A stretch of DNA of 64,000 nt from contig JALMLS010000062.1 of NCBI GenBank assembly GCA_038496445.1, positions 310,001 to 374,000 on the forward strand, in the 5' to 3' direction. The notes beneath the pieces were generated by a model, which saw only the letters and a program-made list of their open reading frames with translations, was not told the DNA's origin and did not search any database. The translations under genes and the position numbers were made by a program. Every line of letters starts with the position of its first letter. The stretch's first letter is position 1. This document shows positions 33,967 to 44,660 of the stretch, piece after piece. The DNA comes from Trichosphaerium sp. ATCC 40318 (Eukaryota; Discosea; Flabellinia; Trichosidae).

Positions 33967-35450
33967 TAATGTATTAATACTTCCAATACAACTTTCACAG
34001 GCTATCCACTAATACCGCTTGATTTTTTTTTGCAATGAAAAGAAGCAGATTGTAACTTTTCAATAAACCTATTACAGAACTTTTAACAACAATTGAGAGG
34101 GGTAGCTTATATTTACAGCTTTGGTCATCAAAGTTAATTATTATTTAAAGTTTGTCAGTCGAGAACGACATTCTCAATCTGAAAAAGTGATACCAACCTG
34201 TAAATAACAAGACTGCCGGTCTAACAATTCACGTTGGTAGAATACATTGACATGTATACACGTCCAATTTCTTAACTACTACAGCCAATGTTTGTTGGTT
34301 ACTACAAGATAATAGAATGTTCCTTTGCTTGCACGCATAGATGCCAATGCAAACATAGAAACCTAGTGCATTCCTACAGGGTTTGCAGAGGTGACGCCAT
34401 CTTGCAGGCAATTTTTGCTTTTTCTTTATGGATAAGGTGCACTGTTTGCATCAACATCTGATGCTTGAGATTACGCTTACTTACAGAACGAGCACTTGTT
34501 AGGTTAGGCTAAAACTGTAAACACTCGTTGCTGTAGCTCGCTTCGTATATCACACTATTCAGATTTACGGCCCGTGCCATCCACTTGATCACCGCTTACT
34601 CCAATACCTTGTACCAGAATACTTGGCATGGGTACAGAGTTCACCCTGCAACTGTCATTGATATTAGAACCATTTGCGGCGTATGATAATCCACATGAAA
34701 TGATAACGTGATACAACATTTTCAGTGAAGTTAAACTTGAACTTGTTACATCTTGCTATGGCTTTGATATGCTTTAACTTTGTTCAATAAAACAAAAACT
34801 GCAACTATACTTGCGTAGAAACCCGAACAATTTTCCTGGTCGCTAAGACTGTAAAAAGTGCTTTGATTAACTTACGGCTTTTTCTTTACGCTCTTAATCT
34901 CTCTCACGTGATTAGTTTTTATAACAGCGGGTTTTTCATGCGTTAAGAACCATTTTGTAGTTTTTAGTAACCCTAATAGAACTAACTTGAACAGACCTTC
35001 AATCACTTGTATAAATATGGTATGCACTTTTAAGAACGAATAGGTATGTTGTGACGCCGCACAAGTCACAACGGTTCAGGTTTTGTTAACTAAAATAAAT
35101 CTCAACTTACGAAAAAAAAACTACAATCTTGCCCCTACTCCAAAAAAACCCAGGGCATTTATATTCTGAACAACATTATGGCTCCACCAAGTGCGGTATT
35201 GTTTAGTGAAGAGTGAGCTTTTTTTGGGACTTTATCCGGCGATTTTCCGAAGTTGTTGATCACGTGATCAACAATAGAAAATTTGTTGTGTAAATAGATT
35301 ATTTGAACAACTGCTATGTTGTCGACAACTAGCAAGTGATAAATTGCTTGAATACATTCGAGAACTTGTATTAAGATGTATGCATTCAATGCCAAGTGAC
35401 AGAAGAGATTGTGAGTCGACATATTTCAAAAAAAACTCTACAAATAACAC
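33967..35450. other. Intergenic spacer of the tandem array
   Basis: Third instance of the shared upstream block at 34.93-35.10 kb (AACTTGAACAGACC, GTTGTGACGC) and second instance of the TGTCATTGATATTAGAACCA block at ~34.65 kb. No gene called. Confidence 0.5.
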
Positions 35451-35859
35451 ATGACCACTGCTACCCAATTTCAACTTTTTAAGAGACACTGGAAGTGTAA
35501 CAAACAATCCAGGTATACATACAAGCTTTCTTCTTGCCTATACACGTTCGAGATGGTGAGCGGAAAGCTTGAAAACAAACTAACCGACTATGTACAAATT
35601 AAACAAGTGCTTGGCAAACGTCCACAGTACTCTCATACATATAGCAGGTATACATCTCGCCACAATTTTAGTACATTATCTAATACAATTTAATAGAAGA
35701 AATAGTAGTAAGAAACTTCGTACCACATGCAAAGGTACAAACAACCGGCCAAAACAAGCGAAATATGTACATTCCAGATTAAAATCTCAACGAGCAATAC
35801 GTGATCAAAAAAGGCTCCGCCAGATGGATATTAGATTCCTAATACACCAACAGAATTAA
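35451..35859 (+). CDS. Small basic protein, tandem copy 3
   Basis: Exons 35451-35647 and 35697-35859 with a 49-nt intron (GTATAC...AATAG) give 119 aa. The end RAIRDQKRLRQMDIRFLIHQ is kept while an eight-residue stretch in the middle is missing compared with copy 1. All three copies keep full frames and splice sites, suggesting selection rather than decay. Confidence 0.75.
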
Positions 35860-36374
35860 TTATGTAGTAATATAGCCAATTAAAGTTTCACAGTCTATCC
35901 TGAAATGCCACAGCTATTATTATATTTGTCATGAAAATGATTAATTGTAATTGCACTGCTTGTAAATTCTCAGTACTTTTTGTTGTTTAGCCGTTTACAC
36001 CGGCTACTAAACGTTGATGGTTAATATGTAAGCGTCCACTACTAATTGACACCCTTTTTTGCGATTGGTAGCTCAAGCGAAAGACAGTAGATCATTTGGA
36101 ATGTCAAAGAAACCATTTTTATAATATAGAACTTGAAAAAAAGCAGTCATTTTTTAGAGTTTGCATTATACTCTAGAGGTAGGTTTTCAACGGTACATTG
36201 GATATGCAACAAAGCAATTATGGAAACTAACAATACGGGAAAGTAAAATGCATCGCATAAAAGATGTATCAATCAAATAAGTCAAGTTAATTGAATAAAG
36301 CCACGTCATTACTTGCTTTTTTTTTACATCAATCACTTTTTGCAGTATTCATAGTTTGAGAACACTGCGTCTTT
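35860..36374. other. Intergenic, no gene recognised
   Basis: AT-rich, no feature. Confidence 0.4.
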
Positions 36375-36714
36375 ATGAACAACAAAACAGAACAAAAACA
36401 CAAGGTAAACCCATTAAAAGATGACTAGCGTCCCAACTAATGGAAGCAAATAGCCTGCTGTAAAATCGGTTTACTGCCGTTTGTTAGGTATTCCTGAGGA
36501 GCTACAGCTTGATATACTAGATCTAGACTTCTCTTTGTATTCAAAGTGGCCTATTTTCTCCAAAAAAACAGCTATGGCAACAAGATTTGATGCTAACTTA
36601 GAAAAACATGGTCTTTGGATAAAATATACAAAAAACGTTTTAGGGGCAGCAGTTGAAATCAAAGAAAATTGGATACATGGTAAACGAGAATACTTAACCT
36701 GGTCATTTGTATAG
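36375..36714 (+). CDS. Truncated F-box-like / MORN_2 gene (head only)
   Basis: Micro-exon 36375-36404 (MNNKTEQKHK) joins across a 49-nt intron (GTAAAC...AATAG) in phase 0 to 36454-36714, giving 96 aa. The head is LLGIPEELQLDILDLDFSL then SKWPIFSKKTAMATRFD and KHGLWIKYTKN. Only one partial repeat (WIHGKREY) follows before a stop. Either a repeat array lost by deletion or a functional stand-alone head; splice sites and frame are intact. Confidence 0.65.
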
Positions 36715-37076
36715 AGTTCATTCCATTTGGAGTAGTTGTAAATGATTAAAGGTGTCTTGAAGCAACTTATCCACGTGTTTCTCAAAAAGTATTCTCCATA
36801 AACAATCAATCACGTGATTTCTTGTATTGGTTAATGAAGAATAAAAAATGTGATACGATATTTGTCATAACTTCTGTGCTTCACTTCTAGCGTCAAGGTT
36901 AGCCTGAACTCATCTCGCGTGCGAGAGTTGTGCAAATGTTGCAATTGCTTGACTCTAGGACTTTTTTATCCTAATCATTGTAGTATCAAGTAATCGCAAT
37001 AGCCAGTTACTTAGAGCGTGAACTTAACTGAGTTAAGTACATCACATAGCGAAGCTTTTTTTTGAATTTTTTTGGC
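36715..37076. other. Short intergenic region
   Basis: Nothing recognised. ATCACGTGATT near 36811. Confidence 0.4.
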
Positions 37077-38483
37077 ATGCGTTTATCATCTATACTAAGA
37101 GCCAGAATGGATAAGTTGCCAGTAACGATAGATTGCGAGTTCTACAATACACCTAAGATCGCTGCAGCGTATTTATTGAAAGAGGGCAAATCAGGAGCTT
37201 TTATTGATAATAATACAAATAAAGCAGTACCAATACTTCTCGACGCGTTAAAACACAATGGGCTAACACCTGATCAAGTAAAATATATAATTGTAACGTA
37301 CACGACGTAAATCATCGTTTACCTCTAAGATAACGTAGACATATACATTTAGACCATGCTGGAGCTACAGGAAAACTTGCTCGGCTGTGTAAGAACGCAA
37401 TTGTCTTAGGTACATACCAAACGCTATTTTTAAGCGTCGAAAACACTGTTTGCGCATTTGGTAATTAGTTGAACGTGTTTTGTATTTTTCAATGTTTTTC
37501 TTCGCTTATTCAGGTATTTAGCGCATCCACGAGCTGTTAGACACCTTGTAGATCCTTCTCAAATAATTTCTGGCTCAAAACAAGTGTATGGAGAAGCAGT
37601 ATTTAAGTCTATTTACGGCGATATTGAACCAATAGATGAAGGTTCGTAATTTCCTTAGACTTATATTGAAGTACTGATGCTATATAGCACGTGTTGTTGC
37701 TGTTGAGGATGGAGAAACGAAGAACTTAGGTGAATCACGTGAGCTTCAATTCTGGCACACGAGAGGACATGCAAAGCATCACTTTGTTATTCATGATAAG
37801 GGCTCGAATAGTATATTCACAGGAGACACTTTTGGTATTTCCTACACTGATCTACTACGTAAATATACAAAAAACAAAGGTGCGTCAAGCTTACAATACG
37901 TGAAACTGTTGGCGGAGCCGGACATCACAAACTTTTTTGTAAGTTTTTTTTTTAGGAGATCCAAAGATGGACTTTTTATTTCCAAGTGCAAGTCCTATAG
38001 ACTTTGAAGCAAAAGAAGCACATAAATCAATTGATAAAATTATATGTACAGGTGCCACTCGGGCTTATTTGACACATTTTGGTGCTTGGGAGGATATGAA
38101 AGAAGGTAAAGAACATACCAAAGTATTTTTTGTTAAATTCACTATTAGGCGCTAAACAAATGCACTATGGGATTGATAGATATGCTGAAATGACAGATAT
38201 CGCATCAAGAATGTTAAAAGAAGACGTGGAAGAGAAAGATGTTATACAGGCAATACGTAAAGAGCTTGTCAAGTTCTACAAAGAAGAGTTTTCCAAGCGT
38301 TCAATACCAGGTAAATTAATATCATTCAACACTTTAGTTTATTTGAATAACTCATATTTATTGTCTTTTTTAAAAGATGACATTCAAGAAATATGGCGTA
38401 CTTTTGAGCTTGATATAAAATTAAACTCAGAAGGTATTGTCATTGCTGCAAAACGCATGGCTAAAATTAGATCAAAATTGTAA
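37077..38483 (+). CDS. Metallo-beta-lactamase-fold hydrolase
   Basis: Exons: 37077-37297, 37339-37409, 37514-37641, 37688-37879, 37956-38105, 38149-38310, 38377-38483. The metal-binding set is visible: HIHLDHAG across exons 1-2 (HxHxDH), H in HTRGHAKHH, D in FTGDTF and H in LTHFG. The C-terminal third is helical (YAEMTDIASRMLKEDVEEKD). Family members hydrolyse thioesters, lactones or related bonds; this lineage resembles GloB-like MBL hydrolases of unknown substrate. One oddity: exon 2 to exon 3 is out of phase by one base with the obvious sites. A GTGTAAG donor at ~37387 would fix phase at the cost of ~8 residues. Confidence 0.82.
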
Positions 38484-39170
38484 AATAACAAAAAAAGTCC
38501 AAAAAAAATTATTTTGTCCGCTGTAAGCTGTTTTTTACTTGTTTTTTCAACTTCAAAGGGCAACGACAATCGAAGAAACAGATAATATTCTAGACTTTCC
38601 ATCAGAGGTTTTTGCAAGGATATTAAGTCATACAGAAGAAAGAGAAGTTCTCTGTGGCTCAAACATGTCATTTGATTATTCACGATGTTGTCGGATACAA
38701 AAAAGTGTAGCTATCACGTGTTCCAGATTTTCTACGAATTCGACAATACAAGCGTATCATGAACAATACCTCAGTATAGATAGCATATGACATGGATAGT
38801 ACATTGTATTCTCTAGCTGGTTGTCGGCACATTAGAACATCATACGAATATTAGTACTGGTGATCTAAAGTGAACTAAACTTCGACAGCTAACTTGTTAT
38901 GATTTATGTTTTGCATGGTTATGGAGCCAACGAAGATTACTCAGACTCCTTAACCTAAATAAATCTGTAAACATTCAAAGGGTGGTTTAAAAACTACAAG
39001 AGACAATAGCATTTGAAACTATTGCAAAATATAGGTCAAGTATTGCAAAAGGATATTAGTCTACAAGATGACGCTTCACTTGATTGGGTTGGGATACATA
39101 CAATGAAGAATACCAAAAGAAATAAGAATACGCTTTGAGGAAAATCTGAGCTATTGGTGTTTTGAAACAT
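38484..39170 (+). pseudogene. Decayed F-box gene
   Basis: A frame at 38539-38790 carries an F-box-like start (ILDFPSEVFARILSHTEE) and then ends. At ~39005-39170 the sequence closely copies the 3' end of the intact 44.7-kb F-box gene (TTTGAAACT..TGCAAAATATAGGTCAAGTATTG...), but a TAG falls inside the reading frame. The middle is unrecognisable. So this looks like an old duplicate with the two ends surviving. Confidence 0.65.
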
Positions 39171-39735
39171 TGTCTTTTATTTACGTTCTGCGTATGTACT
39201 GGCGATGTAATTCCATGACAAAACACATATCACAGTGTAGTAAATAAAGCACATTATATTAGTATAGTGTTACACCTACGATATAAAATTAAGCTACGGT
39301 GATGGACAATACCAGCGTATACGCTACAAGGACTTGTAGAAAACAACATTTTGCTCTTTGTCTCAAGATGTACCGTTTTTCCATACTGTGCGTACTAACG
39401 TCTTTGTCTACATTCGTTGTGCTTTCAATGATCCAAATGAATACTAACAGTCTGTAACAACAAAAAAAACAAAATGCTCACATACTGTAACCAAAACTGT
39501 GATCTCATGACTAGCAGTTGTCATATGAATGTTCCAATGATGTTAGAAGTGCGAAAAATATTGAGTAGCGCTAAGAAAGGTAGCAATCTGTTACCTAGTA
39601 TCTATTTTAGTTTCGAAAAGGTGACAAACTTTTACAACCCACAACGGAGGTTTAGGGAAAAGGATAAAACTGTGTGAATCCTAACTTTACTATGTTCGAT
39701 GTAGTTTGACCGGTAGGTGCCAACAAATCGTGCCA
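39171..39735. other. Intergenic, no gene recognised
   Basis: A 67-codon plus frame at 39474-39677 starts with ATG but shows no domain; left uncalled. Confidence 0.35.
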
Positions 39736-39970
39736 AGTAGTTGAATACAGCGAAGCCATCAAGTACACAAATGCAGCGTGTACACATACAAAAAGGTTAA
39801 TGTTGTATTGGTAGAGTATATGTACAGCTCTTTAAACATTTACAAAACCGACAAAACCCAAGTAGTTGAATATAGTGTAGCGTCATCAAGTACACAAATA
39901 CAACGTACTCCTGTATTACACTTGTAGAGTACATTAATGGCTCTCAAACTTGAATAAAACTAAAAAAACG
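39736..39970. repeat. Two-copy imperfect tandem repeat, 125-bp period
   Basis: AGTAGTTGAATACAG...ATCAAGTACACAAAT at 39736 recurs as AGTAGTTGAATATAG...ATCAAGTACACAAAT at 39861, with a GTAGAGTA block later in each. Non-coding. Confidence 0.6.
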
Positions 39971-40438
39971 TGGACACCAAACGACAACCCATTTTGTTCC
40001 ACCTCACAAGCGCTGTATACTCACAAGGGAAAAAGTTACCACGATAGAAGGTATGTATGAAATACGACTTTCGACATTGTTTATCGCTAGGTACCAATTA
40101 CTCCGTTATCTTTTTATGGTCTGGTGAAATGGTACATGGTTTGAGTATTACAGAAAACAGTAAAAGACGCTTGGAAGATTGTACTGAATACATTAACGCA
40201 AGTTCTCTTGGTAGCGTAAACAGTATTGATTCACACTTCGCTAGTTAGAAAGTACGCCTGTTTTATCACTTTTTCTTAACAATACAACAGCGACAACAAG
40301 TCTACTACTAAGTACGCTATTCTCTATCATTTGTCTTATTTTGAAATCCACCGGCGAAACTTGTTTTACAAAAACAAATCATGTGGGAAATTAGAATACC
40401 GAAATGTTGTTTTAGCCTTTCTAATGTTGTTTGTAGAA

Positions 40439-43400
40439 ATGCGTGGAGCCCTTTTCTTGGCCTCGCTTTACTTGATCTCTCATATTGCGACCGTACACGG
40501 TGCTTCAAGACCAACGGCTTCTGTACCAAACTGCGATGCTGCTTCTCCTGACTGGGGCTGTCCTCCTGCTGAGTACAGAGTATTCCGAAGTGGTAGAATC
40601 GACAGACTTACCTGTAACAAAAGACCAGAACCTCGTATGTCATGGGCTACAAAGGTCGTTCGCCACAATGCTTACAGCACTTGGGCTGGAGCAGAAGATG
40701 CTAAAGAGACCGAATACATTCCTGAAAAAGTTATGGACATTAGCATTCGTGTCAACAACTATGACTTCAAATACCGCGGTATTCTCATCTACGCTCAAGA
40801 CGCTGACGGTAATAGAGTTGGTGAATGGCTTCTACCTGATGAAAAGAACCGTACGTTGCATAAAATAACACAAAAGGTCATTTTTGTTTTCGCTCGTTTA
40901 GTTTTTTTCCGGATGTTGTGATTTGCTTCTTTTAATCGTAACAATTTATTTTCAGACTTTGTTTTTTGCTTTTTTTTGTACTTGATGTTCACGTGTTGAC
41001 TTCTTTTTATAGCATTCTTTCAATTACCTTGGCCTAATTCACATGAGTGTCGCCAAAGCATTACACACAACAGCGCTGAACTCAAGCCTCTCAAGTCAAC
41101 ATGGAAGTGGAAGGCTCCTCCAAGAGGAACCGGTCCAGTAACATTTCATTGCTTAATTAAGCAAGGTGATGCTAATACAGGCGCCTTTTATTGGCCAAAC
41201 AACCGCGGAACGGGACCACTCAAACTCACAGAGTCAACCAAGCGTAAACCACGTCAAACATGGTTTCAATCCAAGGTAAGCCTTCTTTTTTTATTATTGT
41301 TCTGAAACTAATATTTCTTCTTAGAGAGGTCAATCTTGTACCGCTAGATGTGCTGAAGAGAATCTACAGTGCGATGTTGTCCATATGGAGCGTGTAAACA
41401 GCCCAACAAAAATTGAACAGCTCATTATTCCACAAAGTTTCCCTTGCAAACTTCCATATGTCAGTGGTTGTAGCAACAAAGGAGCTACAATGGGTACTGA
41501 TGGCCTTTGCTACTATGATGACACAAGATGTGCCGCACAAGGACGTAATACTGGACGTGTTACTTGTGACTCCAGAAGCGGTGATACAAGAATCGGGTAC
41601 GCTAAATTCAATCACACTTTTTTTTCTATCTTTGTACTTACATTTTTTTAGACTTCGTATGTGCAAATGTCTCGCAAATACTCTCCCTCCAGCCAACCCA
41701 GGTAGAACTGTTATTGCTGCAAGAGGTGCAACTTCACCTGCTACAAAATCAACAACATCTTTCTTGTTCATGGCTCTCGCTGTCCTCGGTTTGACGATGC
41801 GATCTTCTGGAAAGATGACAACTTCAGTCGTCTTGGCTCTCTTCCTCATCGCTTTGGTTTCCTTCCCAACCACTCAAGCCCATAACTGGCAATTTGGAAT
41901 TGGTAGAAGCGCAGATGTTGCACTTACCCAAACACCATGTCCATCAAGAAGACAAGCTTCTCCTCACGTTCAAGTTGGTCCAAACCAAAAATTTGAAATC
42001 GAATGGTCTGTTGGGCATACTTCGCCTTCATACTACGTCATTGTCAAGGCTGAAGATGAAGCAAGACTTAGAGAGGTATCTTTCGACCTTATGGAAGCAT
42101 ATATGAGCGAAGCACCAAACAGCGCTTGCCAGAATCTACCTGTATACCACAGACAATTCAGAGCTCGTGATGCTGGTTTTGATGCGTTCGAACAATACTA
42201 CAGCGGTCCAATCGCTGATACTTCTCCAAACTTTCTTCCGCGGCCAGAAGCTTTCGGTCTATGGGCAGATGACGCTACATTATTCGGATACAGGAACGAT
42301 CTTGAAATCAGAAATTATTGCGAATACACCAACAACAAGCTTGACTTTGTCCTTGGTATCTTCAAGTTCGAACATCATGCGCACAGACCTGCTGATGCTG
42401 ATATGGTAAGACTTTCAATACCAAATGGTGCTGCATTCGGTGACTACGTTATTCAATGGCTATGGAGAGGTTACAGAGATTGCGTTGATGTTAACTACGT
42501 CAACAGACAAGTAACAGATATCTACGGTCTTCCAAACCCTGCTGGTGGATTCAGGTTAGTCAACGTGTTGAACAGTTGTTTTTTTTATTTGCCTCTTTTA
42601 TTTTATATTCATCTTCTGACTTAATTGTTTAGCCGTATTGATCACTGTTACTTCCCTAATCCACGACAAGCATTTGGTAAGTACAACTGGCATTTTTTGA
42701 TTTGTTTTGATCTAAAAACGTGATAATTTGAAGAAAAACACGTGTTTATTTTCGGGGTTTTTTCTATTTGGTTCATCTCGTATCTTACTAAGTTTTTTCT
42801 CTTAGATTGTCACAGAATTTACAACGATGTTGATGTTTGTAAACTTTCTTGTGAGCGAAGAAGTTCATGCGCAGGGTTCATGGTCCTACCTAGACGTCTA
42901 CAACCAAGCATATACAACTATCGTGCCAATCTTACCCATCCGATATGCAAAGACATTGTGAGATCTCTGGGAGAACCATGGGATTCAGTAGACATGTGCA
43001 TCACCATCCAGCCAAGAAGAGTATCAGAGACATTCGGTCCAGAAGAAGTAGTGCACGCAGGTGACCCTGCTTATAACTCAACATGTTGGATGAAGGGATC
43101 AGGACGTCTATTCCCTGGATTCGTTGTTCCGCCACAACATCAAAATATCCCATGGAGACACGGAGATGAATGCATATCTTGTGATGATGTAAACCTAAAC
43201 AAAAATGTTACACGTCAACCAAAGTGGCGAATGACAAACGACTGCAGAAACTGCGACTTGGAACCAAAAACCGATACACCAGCCTTCGATCCACCTAGAC
43301 TCGTCTTGAAGGAAGCTGGTATGGCATGCGACGGTCATTATAATTACCAATACCTTGGCAGAGACAAACCAAGACACCACGATTGCCCCGAAGAAACATG

Positions 43401-43677
43401 GAGGGATTGCAAGAAAGAAGTACTAATCAGAGGACGTATTGCACCTTGGAACGCCCGTCACTTTGCTAACGATTGTGCTGCTGCCGCTCTAAGAGATTCA
43501 CAATGTTCCGATACAGTCTATACTATAAAACGCACCGGTTTGTATTACAGCGGTGGATTTGGATATAGCTGTTATTGTATGACAAAGAAAGCTTGTTGTA
43601 ATGGATGCAGACCAAGAGCAATGACAAACACTCCAGAACTCTGGGATATTCATACTATTCATCGCGGATCGTCATAG
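40439..43677 (+). CDS. Reeler-domain protein fused in frame to LPMO-like secreted protein
   Basis: Exons 40439-40850, 41013-41275, 41325-41596, 41652-42554, 42633-42676 and 42806-43677 give 921 aa in phase. Part 1: signal peptide (ALFLASLYLISHIATVHG), a Reeler domain (FKYRGILIYAQDADG; SITHNSAELKPLKSTWKWKA), Cys-rich segment, Ser/Thr stretch and hydrophobic segment (FLFMALAVLGLTM) resembling a GPI signal. After only RSSGK comes part 2: a second signal-like segment (VVLALFLIALVSFPTTQA) directly before HNWQFGIGRSADV, so cleavage would expose an N-terminal His as in lytic polysaccharide monooxygenases. EWSVGH and YVIQWLWRGYRDC fit that fold. A Cys-rich PAN/apple-like tail follows (DCHRIYNDVDVCKLSC). 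No stop codon separates the parts. Confidence 0.78.
41817..43677 (+). CDS. Alternative reading: separate LPMO-like gene
   Basis: If translation starts at the ATG at 41817, the product is a conventional secreted protein: ~20-residue signal peptide, His at position 1 of the mature chain, candidate second copper His in WSVGH, a third His-rich motif (FKFEHHAHRP), then a Cys-rich carbohydrate-binding-like region. LPMOs cleave polysaccharides such as cellulose or chitin using copper; the assignment here is by N-terminal His and core motifs only. The Reeler gene would then lack its own stop. Confidence 0.55.
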
Positions 43678-44660
43678 ACTTCTTTAGCTACCAAAGTAGC
43701 ATTAACACAAATAAATCAGTTACAGCCCAAAATACATCATTTTGTTGTTATTTTTAATTTTCTTTGCATCACGTGCTAAAAGTCTATCAGCCTGAGTTCT
43801 TCCTGCTGGCTTCAGCTTTATTTTAATATGACTTTTGATACTTGAAGTAACCATGCCGCTCTGCTTAGGATGCCTCCAATGATTGAAGATATTGTACTGC
43901 AAGCGAACAATAAAGGGTTTTCAGTATTCATTGGATGAGTTAGAAAAGACAACTTATTTGAATTGTCAAAACCGAATTTTTTTTTGGAACTGAAACGTAT
44001 TTTTAGTAGACAGTGATAGGCAGAAATAGTACACGCGAAGGCACAGCCTTAACCGCCAAGAGGCAGACCTCTGAACCGCAAAGTAGAGATGGAGGAGCGT
44101 AAGCGGGTTGGTAATAGCCGCCAAAAGGAAAGAAAAGGCTCAAAGGAGCAAATTAAGAGGTGCTCAGGCGGAGGGTAGGCGCTAATAAAACAGTGTATTT
44201 TGGAAACGAAATATGCAAAAAGTCAAAGCACGTGATTTTTTCTTTTTTTAATTGTCAATCTTTCATATTGCGCTCATTAATCTTTCATCAATCTCAAATA
44301 CGTAGGGGAGATAGAAACTATTTTAAGTAGAGTTTTTGGTTTTTAGTTTGCATCATTTTTACATTAGTCAGCATTCATTCAGATTGATTAAGGGAGGTGG
44401 GTAGAGGTCGCGGTAGCTGTTTTGTTATGTTGACGCTCTGTTGCGACGTTTGGGAAGTGAGAGAGAAGTACAAAAGTCTCTTGCATTCCGTTACCATCTT
44501 TTCACAGCGTAGAAGTATGTTGACTTCGTCCGCACAGTATAGAAGAACGAAAAAGGTAGAATTTTAGTTGTTATTATAGGGCTAACAGCAAATTGCTTCT
44601 GTTGGATTTCACCATTGAAAAGTGCTCTATTTGCGTCTAGCCTCATTGCCTGTAGAGAAT
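43678..44660. other. Intergenic with a GC/purine-rich block
   Basis: Mostly AT-rich, but 44035-44190 is clearly richer in G, C and A (GGAGGAGCGTAAGCGGGTTGG). It folds into no tRNA cloverleaf I can draw and contains no long frame. Possibly a structured RNA or leader of the F-box gene. Confidence 0.35.

Larger units (their letters stand above)
31260..35900 (+). repeat. Three-unit tandem segmental duplication
   Basis: Units of ~1.2-1.8 kb each contain the upstream block, a CACGTG-bearing stretch shortly before the gene, the gene and its intron: about 31.26-32.4, 32.8-34.0 and 34.6-35.9 kb. Coding parts are best conserved and spacers partly decayed. Confidence 0.7.

Noticed and set aside
1543-36714. 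Origin of the cluster as an integrated giant-virus fragment
   Set aside because: Some giant viruses encode MORN and F-box repeats, but most genes here have spliceosomal introns, and no capsid, polymerase or packaging gene is visible. Old gene exchange remains possible.
41700-41830. An intron separating the Reeler and LPMO parts
   Set aside because: GTAGAAC at ~41701 could be a donor, but no acceptor within range gives a shorter product with a stop, and the uninterrupted frame keeps phase.
41364-41873. 169-codon minus-strand frame inside the Reeler/LPMO gene
   Set aside because: Antisense of exons in phase with the supported plus-strand gene; no domain and no splice support.
44035-44190. tRNA or rRNA gene in the GC-rich block
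   Set aside because: No acceptor stem, T-loop or anticodon arm can be drawn. I found no tRNA anywhere in the window.
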